A DNA stretch of 64,000 nucleotides from Candidatus Roizmanbacteria bacterium UBA1450 (lineage in GTDB: Bacteria; Patescibacteriota; Microgenomatia; UBA1406; GWC2-37-13), in assembly GCA_002329205.1 (NCBI GenBank), contig DCTC01000001.1:644623-708622 (forward strand). The letters are read 5' to 3'. Positions within the stretch are counted from its first letter, which is position 1. Each line of letters opens with the position of its first letter. A model generated the notes under the pieces. It ran no database searches, had not been told where the DNA came from, and worked only from the letters and a program-made list of their open reading frames with translations. Made by a program: the position numbers and the translations under genes. Of this stretch, positions 16,457 through 25,677 are shown piece by piece.

Positions 16457-17618
16457 GCTGAAGTAGTCTGTTAATAATTTGATCGTACTGGATAATCATA
16501 CGGTCAATATGGAAAAATCGTACCCGATTTTTTGTCCTTTGTGCAAAACTCTTGCGTTTCTTCTCATCAACAAGTATATCAATTATCCGTTTTGCATAAT
16601 ATTTCTCCTCACGGGACAATGGATCCTTGATTGATGGTAAAGCCGGAAAAACAGGGCAAAGTATGCCGGATTCTCTGAGAATTTCTCGAGGACCGAATTG
16701 ACAATCCGTACTAATGACAGGCAATCCGAAAGACATCGCTTCGACAATAACGTTCCCGAATCCTTCGTAAAGTGACGTGAATACAAAAAGGTCAGCAAGA
16801 GGAAGATAGGCAAATGGGTCAGCAGTTCCCAAGAAATGAATATGTGATTTCAGTCCAATTGAGGATGACATTTCTTGGAGTTTTTCTTTTTCTTCGCCAT
16901 CACCGATGATGACCAGATGTGGTTGGGGTAACGTTTGGTGAATCAGTGAGAAAATTCTGATAAGGTGGTGGAAGCCTTTTTGATATGCAAGCCTGCCCAC
17001 AGCCATAATTATTGGGGAGGAATTCAGGATCGATAGCTTGTTTTTTTGGATTGTACGGATTGTTCTTGGTTCAATACCGTTATAGACGGTAGATACGGAA
17101 TCGTTGCCCAGTGAAAAATAGCGGGTAATATTGTTTTGTAATCCCCGGGATACACAAATAATATGATCTGATAGACGAAAGCAGACAGAAAATAGCAGGA
17201 TATTGAGTTTTCTCAAAACCACATTACGACGAGCATTTTCCTGAATGATATTGTTTCCTACGATAAGTAAGGATTTTTTTTTAAAAAGTTTGGAGATCAC
17301 AACACATAAATAAGAAGGGAGATATTCAGCTCCGCCGATCAATAGGTCATATGATTTCTTTTTTTGGAGCAAAAAGAGTTTTGCACATATAGTCATGAAT
17401 GCGAAGGGTTTGGCAAAGAATGAAAGAGTCTTGCTCGTTTGGAGAAGCGGTATATAATCATCCTCGGTAAGATCGGGAAATTCGCAAATATTCTTTACGG
17501 TAATGATTTCTGTTGTGTAGGTATCTTTCGGTAATAAACGGTACAGATTGACGATATTTCGTTCGGCACCTCCGGTTTTGAGAGAGTAAACGATAAATGC
17601 AACCTTTTTTTTACTCAT
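16449..17618 (-). CDS. GT4-family glycosyltransferase
   Basis: 389 residues from ATG 17618; the frame begins seven codons earlier, but ATG 17618 directly precedes 'KKVAFIVYSLKTGGAERNIV', the G-G-A-E-R motif of GT-B/GT4 enzymes. 'PIIMAVGRLAYQKGFHHLI' starts the donor domain, and 'FVFTSLYEGFGNVIVEAMSF' is the E-x7-E donor-binding motif. It overlaps the ligase gene upstream by 8 bases. It probably adds a sugar to a lipid-linked glycan in the cytoplasm; donor and linkage cannot be predicted. Confidence 0.88.
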   Translation of the reverse strand: MSKKKVAFIVYSLKTGGAERNIVNLYRLLPKDTYTTEIITVKNICEFPDLTEDDYIPLLQTSKTLSFFAKPFAFMTICAKLFLLQKKKSYDLLIGGAEYLPSYLCVVISKLFKKKSLLIVGNNIIQENARRNVVLRKLNILLFSVCFRLSDHIICVSRGLQNNITRYFSLGNDSVSTVYNGIEPRTIRTIQKNKLSILNSSPIIMAVGRLAYQKGFHHLIRIFSLIHQTLPQPHLVIIGDGEEKEKLQEMSSSIGLKSHIHFLGTADPFAYLPLADLFVFTSLYEGFGNVIVEAMSFGLPVISTDCQFGPREILRESGILCPVFPALPSIKDPLSREEKYYAKRIIDILVDEKKRKSFAQRTKNRVRFFHIDRMIIQYDQIINRLLQHV

Positions 17619-18885
17619 GATGATGTGATAACTTTTCAATTACTCCTCTGGTAAACCAGAAGAAACCGAGATAACCGAAGTATGCCCATGGATTAAATAA
17701 AGTGTATGCGAACATTAACCAAAAAACGACGATCCAGACTTTGAGAATTTCGGCTGTCTGTGCTGAAAAATAATGTTTTAAATCATGTATTGCAAAATAG
17801 CCGATGAGCAGTATGAAGCTAATGAGCCCTGTAAAGCCTGACGCAGCCAATATGCTGAAAAAGATGTTGTGAGGATCATCAATAATTACAAAGTGAGTAT
17901 ACCTATTTAATTGAGAAGATCGGGATAGATTTTGTGACGAACTGGAGAGATTATCAAAGTAATTGCCAAGTCCGACACCGGAGAACGGTGAGGATTTGCC
18001 CATCTCTGCCGCTTCTTTCCAATAATTAAAACGGGCAATAATCGGAGTTGTTTCATCCACTTCTGCATATACAATACGGTCGAAAACATTCACACCATAC
18101 GTTTGGAGTGAGAGGAAGTTGCTGATGACGATAAATATTGCTACGAATGCGAGCAGTATGGGTAATATTTTCTTGTGAAAGCGCTGAAATGTGATAACCG
18201 AACCCAATAGTGACAGGATAAACAAAACAAATTTTGTACGCCAATTTGAAGCTAATGTAATAAACGTAACTCCCCCTAATACGATAAGAAGAAGAATTTT
18301 ATTTTTCCATGAAGGGGTTCTAACAAGGAAAAAAATCATTAAAGGGGTTGTTATTTCATCCAATGTATCCCCGAAAAAACGCCCTCTCGAAAATTGATAA
18401 TCAAAAAAATCTAAATACGAAGTATGAATTAATCTTTGTAGTCCGCTAAGAACAAGATTCGGAAAAAAGTATATCCCTATCTGAAAAGCTAGTTGCACAA
18501 CCGTAGCTGCAATTATGCCTTTGGTAAGAAGCAGCACATTTTTTTCCGTCGTCGTGTAGTACGTAGTAAAAAAAAGAATAATGCTAAATACAATATCTTT
18601 ATAAACATCTATAAAAGCGGAAATATTGACGGCATGTATGATGGAAAGACTTTGTGTGAGAAACCATATAAAAACCAGAGTTAACAGAATTTTCGGAGGT
18701 TGTTTTGCCGGTTTCCGATACAAATAATAGGCAAACAAAATACTTATAAGCAATCGCGAAAAAGTATGAGACATCAATATGGAGCTTGGAATCGGTGTGA
18801 AGTAAAAGGGAGGGAGTCGGATCAGGACTATGCTGATGATGAGAAATATCAGTCGCCAATTTTTGGAAATGAATGATCGATACAT
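17611..18885 (-). CDS. O-antigen ligase / Wzy-family polytopic membrane protein
   Basis: 424 residues with about eleven membrane helices. 'MGKSSPFSGVGLGNYFDNLS' is the Wzy_C-type block and 'IDDPHNIFFSILAASGFTG' supplies the H-N pair in the external loop. It lies within the glycan operon, one base after the GT4 gene at 18887 and overlapping the GT4 at 16449-17618, so it is likely the polymerase or ligase for the glycan built by these enzymes. It is the third Wzy-like protein in the window, suggesting several distinct surface polymers or glycoprotein targets. Confidence 0.84.
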   Translation of the reverse strand: MYRSFISKNWRLIFLIISIVLIRLPPFYFTPIPSSILMSHTFSRLLISILFAYYLYRKPAKQPPKILLTLVFIWFLTQSLSIIHAVNISAFIDVYKDIVFSIILFFTTYYTTTEKNVLLLTKGIIAATVVQLAFQIGIYFFPNLVLSGLQRLIHTSYLDFFDYQFSRGRFFGDTLDEITTPLMIFFLVRTPSWKNKILLLIVLGGVTFITLASNWRTKFVLFILSLLGSVITFQRFHKKILPILLAFVAIFIVISNFLSLQTYGVNVFDRIVYAEVDETTPIIARFNYWKEAAEMGKSSPFSGVGLGNYFDNLSSSSQNLSRSSQLNRYTHFVIIDDPHNIFFSILAASGFTGLISFILLIGYFAIHDLKHYFSAQTAEILKVWIVVFWLMFAYTLFNPWAYFGYLGFFWFTRGVIEKLSHHHE

Positions 18886-18886
18886 A

Positions 18887-20038
18887 CTACTTTTTGGTTT
18901 CTACCAAATGGTTATATAAAGAGATCAGTTTTGAGTAATGCGACTCTTCAGAAAAGTGGTGTTTAAACTCTTGGTAAAATTTGTTTGGTGTCCCGAGCGG
19001 GATATCCGCTATTTCGATGATTTTCTCTCTCAAGTTATCGAAGTTTCCGAACTGATAATAATACGATTGTCTGGTCTCAATCGTGCGATGAAAAACTTCG
19101 GTATCGGGCGTGAGTACCGGGGTTCCCGTACTGAGTGATTCAAGATATACATACGGCAATACTTCAAACCATTTTGAAGAAATGATAACACAGCGTGCTT
19201 TTCGCATCTGATGGAGTATTTGTTTGTGCGACTGGTGATGATAAACAGAAATATTGGAATATTTGTTATAGGTAAATGCTTTGTTGAAAAGCGGGCCATC
19301 ACCTATTGCATGCAGATTGCATTGAGGTAGTTTTGTAAAAACAGTTAACAGATCGATAATTCCTTTTTCTTCACTCATCCTCCCCACCCAGAGAAAAAAA
19401 TTTTTCTTTGGACTAGCTGCATGATAATCTTTGACATAATGAGATATGACGGTACTCTTGGTGCCGATTGAAGGAATTTTTTCTATATAGTATTTTTTTG
19501 TAAACGGTGAAGGGAAAACAAATTGATCAATATGGCCAAAGTGATTTTTGAGATTCTCAATAAATCTATTTATGGTAAAAAAGGCTGATGCTGAACGGGA
19601 AGAGCCGTAGCACGCATGCTGAATAGCAGGGTATTGAAATGCACGCAAAACACAATCCTCGCATACGGCTCCGTCCCGAAACAATGTTCCTTTGGGACAG
19701 AAATATCTATAGTTGTGAATGGTTTGGACGATAGGGACATGATATACATTGCAAATATCATATGCTCCGCTTGTAATATGGGGATAAATATTGTTGAAAT
19801 GCGCAATATCAGGTTTAAATGATTCAATGAGAGGAGTGAGTTCTTTGTGCGTATTGGTGTGGTTCAGGAGATTGACGGCGGTATTTATTTTGTCTGCTGT
19901 GGATTCGATTGTTGCACTATCTTTTGTATATAGCAATACATCATGTCCGTGTTCTACTAATAAATCGCGCTGTAAGCGGAGGTACGTCTCCTCACCGCCC
20001 GGATAGCGATAATAATTGTGCAATAATAGAATTTTCAT
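18887..20038 (-). CDS. GT4-family glycosyltransferase
   Basis: 383 residues. The N-terminal 'LLLHNYYRYPGGEETYLRLQ' is the G-G-E-E-x-Y form of the GT4 acceptor-domain loop. A Cys-containing insert 'CPKGTLFRDGAVCEDC' (three Cys, possibly a metal or disulfide site) is common in this subgroup. The donor domain begins at 'FFLWVGRMSEEKGIIDLLTV', with 'SKWFEVLPYVYLESLSTGTP' as donor motif. It starts inside the epimerase stop (ATGA overlap) and is followed one base later by the ligase gene, so it is clearly operonic. Confidence 0.88.
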   Translation of the reverse strand: MKILLLHNYYRYPGGEETYLRLQRDLLVEHGHDVLLYTKDSATIESTADKINTAVNLLNHTNTHKELTPLIESFKPDIAHFNNIYPHITSGAYDICNVYHVPIVQTIHNYRYFCPKGTLFRDGAVCEDCVLRAFQYPAIQHACYGSSRSASAFFTINRFIENLKNHFGHIDQFVFPSPFTKKYYIEKIPSIGTKSTVISHYVKDYHAASPKKNFFLWVGRMSEEKGIIDLLTVFTKLPQCNLHAIGDGPLFNKAFTYNKYSNISVYHHQSHKQILHQMRKARCVIISSKWFEVLPYVYLESLSTGTPVLTPDTEVFHRTIETRQSYYYQFGNFDNLREKIIEIADIPLGTPNKFYQEFKHHFSEESHYSKLISLYNHLVETKK

Positions 20039-21087
20039 GTAGTCTGATTGTACAACGCCGTTATGATATCATCCAGCGTGTACATTGGACGCCAATTCGG
20101 ATAATCTTTCTTGAATTTAGATGTATCCGTTATCCACCATTTGTGGTCCCCTTGTCTGACAGTACCATCATACGAAGCAGTAGTCTTTGTATTGCATAAT
20201 ACTTCGATTTTTTGCAGAAGTTCACGGATGGAAGCACTATTGGCACGGCCGCCGCCCATATTGTAAACGGAACCGGGTTTCGGAGCTGAAAAGAATGCAT
20301 CAAAAGCCAAAACCACATCTTCAGCATGAATAATGTCCCGGACCTGTTTCCCGTGATATCCTACAATTTTAAATATTTCTTTTTGTTTGATTTTATGAAT
20401 CATGTACGCGAGAAATCCCTGAAGGAAAGCTCCACTTTGCCCCGGTCCTGCAACGACCCCGAGTCGGAATACACCGGTCTGAAGTCCGTAATAATGTGCA
20501 TACTCCTGAACTAAAATATCCGCTGCCAGTTTTGATGCACCGAAAATACTGTGTGTTGACTGATCCAAAGAGAATTGTTCCGTAATGCCGTCATACAGGT
20601 GATGAGAACGGGGCAGATCATAGCGTAGGTCGGATTCATCAAACTCAAGAGTATTTACCAGATCTCCGTATACTTTATTTGTGGATGTAAAAAGAAAAAC
20701 TGCACCCGGGTTATATTCTCTTACGGATTCCAATAAGTGTAACGTGCTTATTGCATTAATGGAATAATCAGTGACGGGATGAAGCTTTGACCAGTCGTGG
20801 GAAGTCTGTGCTGCGGTATGTACGATCAATGATATCCGATCGTTATATTTATGCAATACATTTGCAATTTCCGCATGATGCTGTATGTCTATGTTGAAAT
20901 GTGTATACAAAGACGGAAAATTTTGTTGAAGGAATTTGAGTTTTTGGTTCGAAAGAGGTACGCTATGCAATGATTTTGTTCGGAAATCATTGTCAATTCC
21001 GATAACTCGATAATTTTTTTTGAGATAATAAAGAGCGGTTGTATACCCGATGAGTCCTAAGGAGCCGGTAATAAGTACTTGTTTCAT
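20035..21087 (-). CDS. NAD-dependent nucleotide-sugar epimerase/dehydratase (CDP-paratose 2-epimerase-like)
   Basis: 350 residues, extended SDR fold. The Rossmann motif is 'ITGSLGLIGYTTALYYLKK' (G-x-x-G-x-x-G), followed by 'VIGIDNDFRTKSLH', the I-D-N-D/N-x-R pattern of the RfbE-type subfamily. The C-terminal 'VRQGDHKWWITDTSKFKKDY' also fits that group (G-D-H-x-W-W-x-x-D). The catalytic Tyr-x-x-x-Lys is not in canonical form: a Ser/Thr-rich 'FLFTSTNKVYGD' is present and 'HSIFGASKLAAD' holds the Lys with Phe in place of Tyr. It is the first gene of the minus-strand operon. Exact substrate unproven. Confidence 0.82.
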   Translation of the reverse strand: MKQVLITGSLGLIGYTTALYYLKKNYRVIGIDNDFRTKSLHSVPLSNQKLKFLQQNFPSLYTHFNIDIQHHAEIANVLHKYNDRISLIVHTAAQTSHDWSKLHPVTDYSINAISTLHLLESVREYNPGAVFLFTSTNKVYGDLVNTLEFDESDLRYDLPRSHHLYDGITEQFSLDQSTHSIFGASKLAADILVQEYAHYYGLQTGVFRLGVVAGPGQSGAFLQGFLAYMIHKIKQKEIFKIVGYHGKQVRDIIHAEDVVLAFDAFFSAPKPGSVYNMGGGRANSASIRELLQKIEVLCNTKTTASYDGTVRQGDHKWWITDTSKFKKDYPNWRPMYTLDDIITALYNQTT

Positions 21088-21161
21088 AAAAAGTATTTTA
21101 GTTTAGTATTGTAGTATGCTGTTATTACAACTGCTGTATTTTTTTACGGATATTCCATTAT

Positions 21162-22193
21162 ATGAAAAAATTCTTCAATAAACAGGTATTTATAAGTCTG
21201 CTTATTGTGGTACAAGTTGCAGTTATTCTATTTTTGTTTACCTATATTAAAACAAAAAATAACGTGATTGGTGTGACGGCCGTTAATCCGTTGAGAGAGG
21301 ATACTCTTATCCAGAATGAAGAGGCCGGACTGAAGTATTTTTATGAACCGTATCCCAATCAGGTGATTGTTGAAGAAAAAGCACCATGGCTTGATTCGGA
21401 AGTACAGTATACGATAAATCATGACGCCCTCAATGAAACCAAAGATTATACGATAACAAAAAAAGACGGAGTTTTCAGAATTGTTACCATCGGAGACTCA
21501 TTTACATACGGCCAATATGTCAATACTTCAGAAAACTGGACAGAACTTCTTGAGAAAAAATTAAACTCCGAGTTTGTCTGTTTCGGATACGATAGTTTTG
21601 AAGTTATCAATCTGGGGATACCGGGTTTTGATATTCAATACAGCTCAGAAAGATATAAAATCCGCGGAAAGAAATATGATCCGGATGTTGTTTTGTGGCT
21701 ACTGAAAGATGATGATATATATGAACTCGGGGAAGTCATGAGAGAGAAGCAGGATCAATATATTGAAGAAATGAAAGAATCAGGTGAATATGAACGTCTC
21801 AAAGAAGCAGGAGACCCGTATCCGTTTACAAAAAAGATAGTTGAAGACATGCAGGAATATATTGATCAGGTAGGACTGGAGACATTAATCGATATTCAGA
21901 ATAAACATTTACTTACATTCCAGAATTCCTATCAGGGAAAGTTGGTCTATGTCACGTTTCCCAGCACAAACAAGCGATTCCGTGCATTTTTTCGTGATCA
22001 AAGCTTCGAATCGGATTCGATATATTATGCTGAGATCCGTAATATCTTTGATAAAGTAACTCCGCCGTGGACATTTGCACCTTTGGACGGTCATCCCAAC
22101 AGACTCGGGCATCAGATTATCGAAGAAGATCTTTATGATTATTTGACAAACAGCGATATCATTCCTTGTGATCAATCTTTAGAGACAAGATAA
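21162..22193 (+). CDS. Membrane-anchored SGNH/GDSL-type hydrolase
   Basis: 343 residues: an N-terminal membrane anchor or signal (residues ~8-27, 'ISLLIVVQVAVILFLFTYI'), then 'IVTIGDSFTYGQYVNTSENW' (block I with nucleophile Ser in G-D-S), 'VINLGIPGFD' (block II Gly), and near the end 'DGHPNRLGHQIIEEDL' with the D-x-x-H dyad. It acts outside the membrane as an esterase or deacetylase of glycans. It is divergent from the epimerase operon and convergent with the carbamoyltransferase, whose 3' end overlaps it by 22 bases. Confidence 0.85.
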   Translation: MKKFFNKQVFISLLIVVQVAVILFLFTYIKTKNNVIGVTAVNPLREDTLIQNEEAGLKYFYEPYPNQVIVEEKAPWLDSEVQYTINHDALNETKDYTITKKDGVFRIVTIGDSFTYGQYVNTSENWTELLEKKLNSEFVCFGYDSFEVINLGIPGFDIQYSSERYKIRGKKYDPDVVLWLLKDDDIYELGEVMREKQDQYIEEMKESGEYERLKEAGDPYPFTKKIVEDMQEYIDQVGLETLIDIQNKHLLTFQNSYQGKLVYVTFPSTNKRFRAFFRDQSFESDSIYYAEIRNIFDKVTPPWTFAPLDGHPNRLGHQIIEEDLYDYLTNSDIIPCDQSLETR

Positions 22194-23860
22194 CTGCCGA
22201 TAACAAGATGATCCATTTGTGTGGTTTGAAAATCATGAACCGCCTGTTGGGTATTTTCTACTATCGGTTCGATTTTTGTATTAAAACTGGTGTTCAACAC
22301 ACACGGGATTCCTGTTTTTTTATAAAATGCGTGGATGAGTTCATAATAGAGAGGGTTTGTTTGTTTCGTGACAGTCTGTATTCGACACGTGTTGTCGGCG
22401 TGTACAATTGCTGCAATTTTATTTCTTTGATCTCTTTTTACTTGAAAAACAAAATTCATAAAAGGAGACGCATGTTCCTTTTCGGGTACCTCAAAAAGTT
22501 CATGAACCCGATCCTGCAAAACTGAAGCCGCAAACGGTCTGAATTGTTCTCTCATTTTTACTTCATTTACCCGGTCTTTCATTTTTTTCTCCGTTGGGTG
22601 CGCAAGAATCGAACGGGATCCTAGAGCTCGCGGCCCGAACTCCATTTTGCCCTGATACCATCCGACGATATCTCCCTTGATGAGAAAATCTACCGTTTTT
22701 TTGATTAGAGATTGTTTGTCCAGTTTTTCGTATTTGAGTTTATGAGATTTGAGAACTTTTTCAATTTCTCTATCAGAATAGGACGACCCGAAGTAAAGAT
22801 GATGTATGGACGCTCTCTTTTGTTGTTTTAAAATAGTGTGATATGTGTACAGGGCAGCACCAAGCGCCGCTCCATTGTCGCCCGGAACACCGATGGCGTA
22901 AATCTTCCGGAAAGGCGTCCGATCATATGCTTTCCCGTTTGCAAGTGAATTGAGTGCCACACCACCGCTCAGACAAAGATTTGGTGTTTGAGTCAATGAA
23001 TAGAGATGATTTAGAATTGTAAAATATATTTCTTCCGTCACCTTTTGGATACTTGCTGCCAGATCTTTATGTCTTTTTGTGAACGGTTGATCTTTGTGCT
23101 TTGGAATACCGAAAAGTTTCTCAAATGAATGGCTCCACATGCGGAAAGATTCGCGATATGCAAAATATTCCATATTCAGGTGGAAACTTCCGTCCGATTT
23201 CATATCAATCAGTTTCCATATGTCGGATTCATATGTCGGCTTTCCGTATGCCGAAAGACCCATCATTTTCCATTCGTCATTGTTCACTTGAAAGCCTAAA
23301 AAGGCAGTAAAGGTTGAGTAGAGGAGACCGAGAGAGTGAGGGAAACGAATAGAGGCAAGCGGCTTGATTGAATTCCCCTCCCCCTGCCATAGTCCGGTCG
23401 TTTGGTATTCTCCGACGCCATCGATTGTAAGGATTGCGGCTTTGTCAAAGGAGGACGGAAAATAAACCGATGCTGTATGAGATACATGATGAGGAACAAA
23501 ATATACAGACCCATTAAATTTTAATTTTTTTTGTATGGTGTTTTTTACTTTAATTTTATCTCCAAGCCATTCCGGTATGGCTTGAACAAAGGGTTTTATG
23601 GAAAAAGGATACGTTTCCACGAACGTTTCCAGTATTCGTTCGAATTTTAATAACGGTTTTTCATAGTAGGCGATATGTTCAATCTCATTTATATCCAAAT
23701 TGTTGCTTTGAAGAATCCAGTCAATAGCCTTGAACGGAAAAGAGTTATCATGCTTAATGCGGGTAAAACGTTCTTCCTCAGCTGCTGAAATTATTTCCCC
23801 ATCTTTCAGGAGTACTGCTGCGCTGTCATGATAATAAGCGGAAATGCCGAGAATGTACAT
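22172..23860 (-). CDS. NodU/CmcH-family carbamoyltransferase
   Basis: 562 residues, full length. The N-terminal 'YILGISAYYHDSAAVLLKDG' and 'AAEEERFTRIKHDNSFP' form the Kae1-like adenylation domain start; 'VPHHVSHTASVYFPS' supplies metal-binding His residues; 'LCLSGGVALNSLANGK' and the C-terminal domain 'KMEFGPRALGSRSILAHP' complete the family. The enzyme makes carbamoyl-adenylate from carbamoyl phosphate and ATP and carbamoylates a hydroxyl, here probably on a surface glycan. It is directly preceded by two small membrane-protein genes usually found beside such enzymes, forming an operon with the initiating sugar transferase upstream. Confidence 0.92.
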   Translation of the reverse strand: MYILGISAYYHDSAAVLLKDGEIISAAEEERFTRIKHDNSFPFKAIDWILQSNNLDINEIEHIAYYEKPLLKFERILETFVETYPFSIKPFVQAIPEWLGDKIKVKNTIQKKLKFNGSVYFVPHHVSHTASVYFPSSFDKAAILTIDGVGEYQTTGLWQGEGNSIKPLASIRFPHSLGLLYSTFTAFLGFQVNNDEWKMMGLSAYGKPTYESDIWKLIDMKSDGSFHLNMEYFAYRESFRMWSHSFEKLFGIPKHKDQPFTKRHKDLAASIQKVTEEIYFTILNHLYSLTQTPNLCLSGGVALNSLANGKAYDRTPFRKIYAIGVPGDNGAALGAALYTYHTILKQQKRASIHHLYFGSSYSDREIEKVLKSHKLKYEKLDKQSLIKKTVDFLIKGDIVGWYQGKMEFGPRALGSRSILAHPTEKKMKDRVNEVKMREQFRPFAASVLQDRVHELFEVPEKEHASPFMNFVFQVKRDQRNKIAAIVHADNTCRIQTVTKQTNPLYYELIHAFYKKTGIPCVLNTSFNTKIEPIVENTQQAVHDFQTTQMDHLVIGSYLVSKD

Positions 23861-23861
23861 A

Positions 23862-24041
23862 TTAGTAAGGTGAAGAGAAATCGCTCGTTGAATCGGGTTT
23901 TTCCCAATATGAATTTTTATAACGCTTCGGTCTGTTCGTAAGTTTGAAAATCAAAAATCCAAGTCCGAACACCATAATGTAAACAGGAATGAGGAGTATT
24001 TTGACAATAGTAAGATTTAGTTTTTTTATAATCTGACGCAT
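23862..24041 (-). CDS. Small single-pass membrane protein accompanying the carbamoyltransferase
   Basis: 59 residues from ATG 24041, two bases after the DUF5989-like stop. The frame is open further upstream, but that would overlap the whole preceding gene. One membrane helix ('IVKILLIPVYIMVFGLGFLI') is followed by a charged tail ending 'KPDSTSDFSSPY'. The gene ends one base before the carbamoyltransferase start. Small membrane proteins in this position are known from saxitoxin-type (SxtJ-like) and other NodU-family loci; this one is shorter than SxtJ and its role is unknown. Confidence 0.7.
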   Translation of the reverse strand: MRQIIKKLNLTIVKILLIPVYIMVFGLGFLIFKLTNRPKRYKNSYWEKPDSTSDFSSPY

Positions 24042-24043
24042 AT

Positions 24044-24196
24044 TTAAATGAGAGGATATAAGAATATCGGTACCGGTGATGTTTGAGCGGCGATCACCAG
24101 CATAGCAATGATGATTAATGAAAGGAGGACAGGGATCATCCAAATTTTTTTGGATTTAAAGAGAAGGGTGAATAACTCCCGGATTGAAGCAATCAT
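24044..24196 (-). CDS. DUF5989-like 50-residue membrane protein
   Basis: ATG 24196 to TAA 24044 encodes 50 residues: 'MIASIRELFTLLFKSKKIWM', then a single helix 'IPVLLSLIIIAMLVIAAQ' and 'PVPIFLYPLI'. The pattern x-x-L-R/K-E-L-(7)-K-K-x-W-L/M-x-P-(hydrophobic)-x-A-x-x-S/T-x-x-x-P-F/I-x-Y matches DUF5989 proteins, which travel with NodU-type carbamoyltransferases in polysaccharide loci. The next gene starts two bases after its stop. It is easily missed because of its length. Confidence 0.75.
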   Translation of the reverse strand: MIASIRELFTLLFKSKKIWMIPVLLSLIIIAMLVIAAQTSPVPIFLYPLI

Positions 24197-24252
24197 ATGG
24201 TTACATTGTATGGCACCGCCCTTTTATCTTCAATAGAGTTTTTTGTTAGAGC

Positions 24253-24831
24253 CTATTTTTGTAAGCTGAGATAGATGAGCAATTTTATTGTCTGATAAGC
24301 GATCTCGATATCAACTCTCCAGGATCTGTTTTCAACATACCAGAGGTCAGATTCCATCCAATCATCAAACGATAGGTTGTGTGATCCTTGTACCACCCAC
24401 GGTGATGTAATCCCTGGTAAAACCGTAAATCGTTTCTGGTAGTTCGGAGGAACGTTTTTGGCTTCATCTACCGGCAGAGGTCTCGGACCGACAAACAGCA
24501 TATCTCCTTTGATGATATTGATAAGCTGGGGCAGCTCATCCAGTCCCGTATGAGATAAGAATTTTCCCACCTTTGTATAGCGGGGGTCATTCCGTATTTT
24601 AAATACCGGACCGTCCGCTTCATTCAAATTGCGATATTTATTTTTCTGTCGTTCTGCATCTATTTGCATTGTTCGGATTTTATAGATCGAGAAAATTTTT
24701 TTGTTTTTCCCCATCCGTTTTTGAATAAAAAGAAACGGTCCGGGCGATGTACATGTGAGGAGTACATACATAATCGCAATTATTGGAGCTACAGGTATGA
24801 GGAGAATAAAAGCAATCATCCGTTGAATCAT
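24253..24831 (-). CDS. Undecaprenyl-phosphate sugar phosphotransferase (bacterial sugar transferase, WcaJ/PglC type)
   Basis: 192 residues, the short monotopic form. An N-terminal hydrophobic re-entrant helix ('MIAFILLIPVAPIIAIMYVL') leads to 'PGPFLFIQKRMGKNKKIFSI', 'YKIRTMQIDAE' and 'LSHTGLDELPQLINIIKGDM' with the catalytic Asp-Glu pair, then 'FVGPRPLPVDEAKN'. It starts glycan synthesis by moving a sugar phosphate onto undecaprenyl phosphate. First gene of the carbamoyltransferase operon and divergent from the ABC-2 exporter (53 bp apart), which suggests initiation and export of one polymer. Confidence 0.92.
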   Translation of the reverse strand: MIQRMIAFILLIPVAPIIAIMYVLLTCTSPGPFLFIQKRMGKNKKIFSIYKIRTMQIDAERQKNKYRNLNEADGPVFKIRNDPRYTKVGKFLSHTGLDELPQLINIIKGDMLFVGPRPLPVDEAKNVPPNYQKRFTVLPGITSPWVVQGSHNLSFDDWMESDLWYVENRSWRVDIEIAYQTIKLLIYLSLQK

Positions 24832-24884
24832 AAATTGTAGTATACATCAGAGAAGGTGCGAGCTTGTTGTGCTAAACTATCTTC

Positions 24885-25676
24885 ATGAAGAAGTATTCCG
24901 CGCTCTTTCATTCGTTTATCTCGCAGTATTTTGTTTATCGGTCTCATATTATTCTGTGGAGATTGCGACAGATTTTGAGTTTTCTTCTGATGCATTATTT
25001 CTGGTCGGCCGTTTATCTGCGGCGTCAAGAATTATTCGGATATACCCAATCGGAAATGATTACGTATATCCTTCTCATTTTTGTGTTTTCCAATAGTATC
25101 TTTTCGAGCAAAACATTCGAGATTGCAGAAGAAATTATCCGCGGTGATATTATGAATAAACTACTGAAACCGATCTCCTATTTTTCTTATTTGGTCACGA
25201 GAGAACTTGCAGACAAGACAGTCACCCTAGCATTCACTTTCGTGGAAATACTCATTTTGTCTTTACTTCTCAAGCCCGAATTTTCCCCGCCGGTGAATAC
25301 TACGGCTGTTGTGCTCAGTCTTCTTCAGCTTGTGATAGGGTTGGGTATCTCATTTTTTATCTCAGTTTCCTTGTCATTTCTTGCTTTTTGGTCTTCCAAT
25401 ATATGGGCACCACGGTTTATGTATCTGATCGTGGCTTCTGTCCTCGCCGGCAATTATTTTCCCCTCGATATGTTGCCTCGTCTGCTATACATAGGTATTA
25501 TTCTGACGCCTTTTCCTTATCTTATGTATCTTCCTGCGAGAATGTATATCACGGGCATTCCGGAAGAATATTGGTATCATTTGATAATCAGTATGTTTTG
25601 GCTGGTTGCTACCTATCTGATTGCTCAAAAAATGTGGCGTAAAGGGATGAAGGAGTATAGTTTTTTTGGTAAATAA
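24885..25676 (+). CDS. ABC-2 type exporter membrane subunit (first of two)
   Basis: 263 residues, six membrane segments, DUF990/ABC-2-like (COG4587 type): 'WRLRQILSFLLMHYFWSAVY' and 'EEIIRGDIMNKLLKPISYFS' are the amphipathic coupling region typical of this family. It is one base from the start of the second permease, followed by an ATPase: the three-gene daunorubicin-type (COG4587/COG3694/COG4586) layout. The cargo is unknown; a lipid-linked glycan or lipid is likely because the gene is divergent from the sugar transferase operon. Confidence 0.86.
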   Translation: MKKYSALFHSFISQYFVYRSHIILWRLRQILSFLLMHYFWSAVYLRRQELFGYTQSEMITYILLIFVFSNSIFSSKTFEIAEEIIRGDIMNKLLKPISYFSYLVTRELADKTVTLAFTFVEILILSLLLKPEFSPPVNTTAVVLSLLQLVIGLGISFFISVSLSFLAFWSSNIWAPRFMYLIVASVLAGNYFPLDMLPRLLYIGIILTPFPYLMYLPARMYITGIPEEYWYHLIISMFWLVATYLIAQKMWRKGMKEYSFFGK

Positions 25677-25677
25677 T

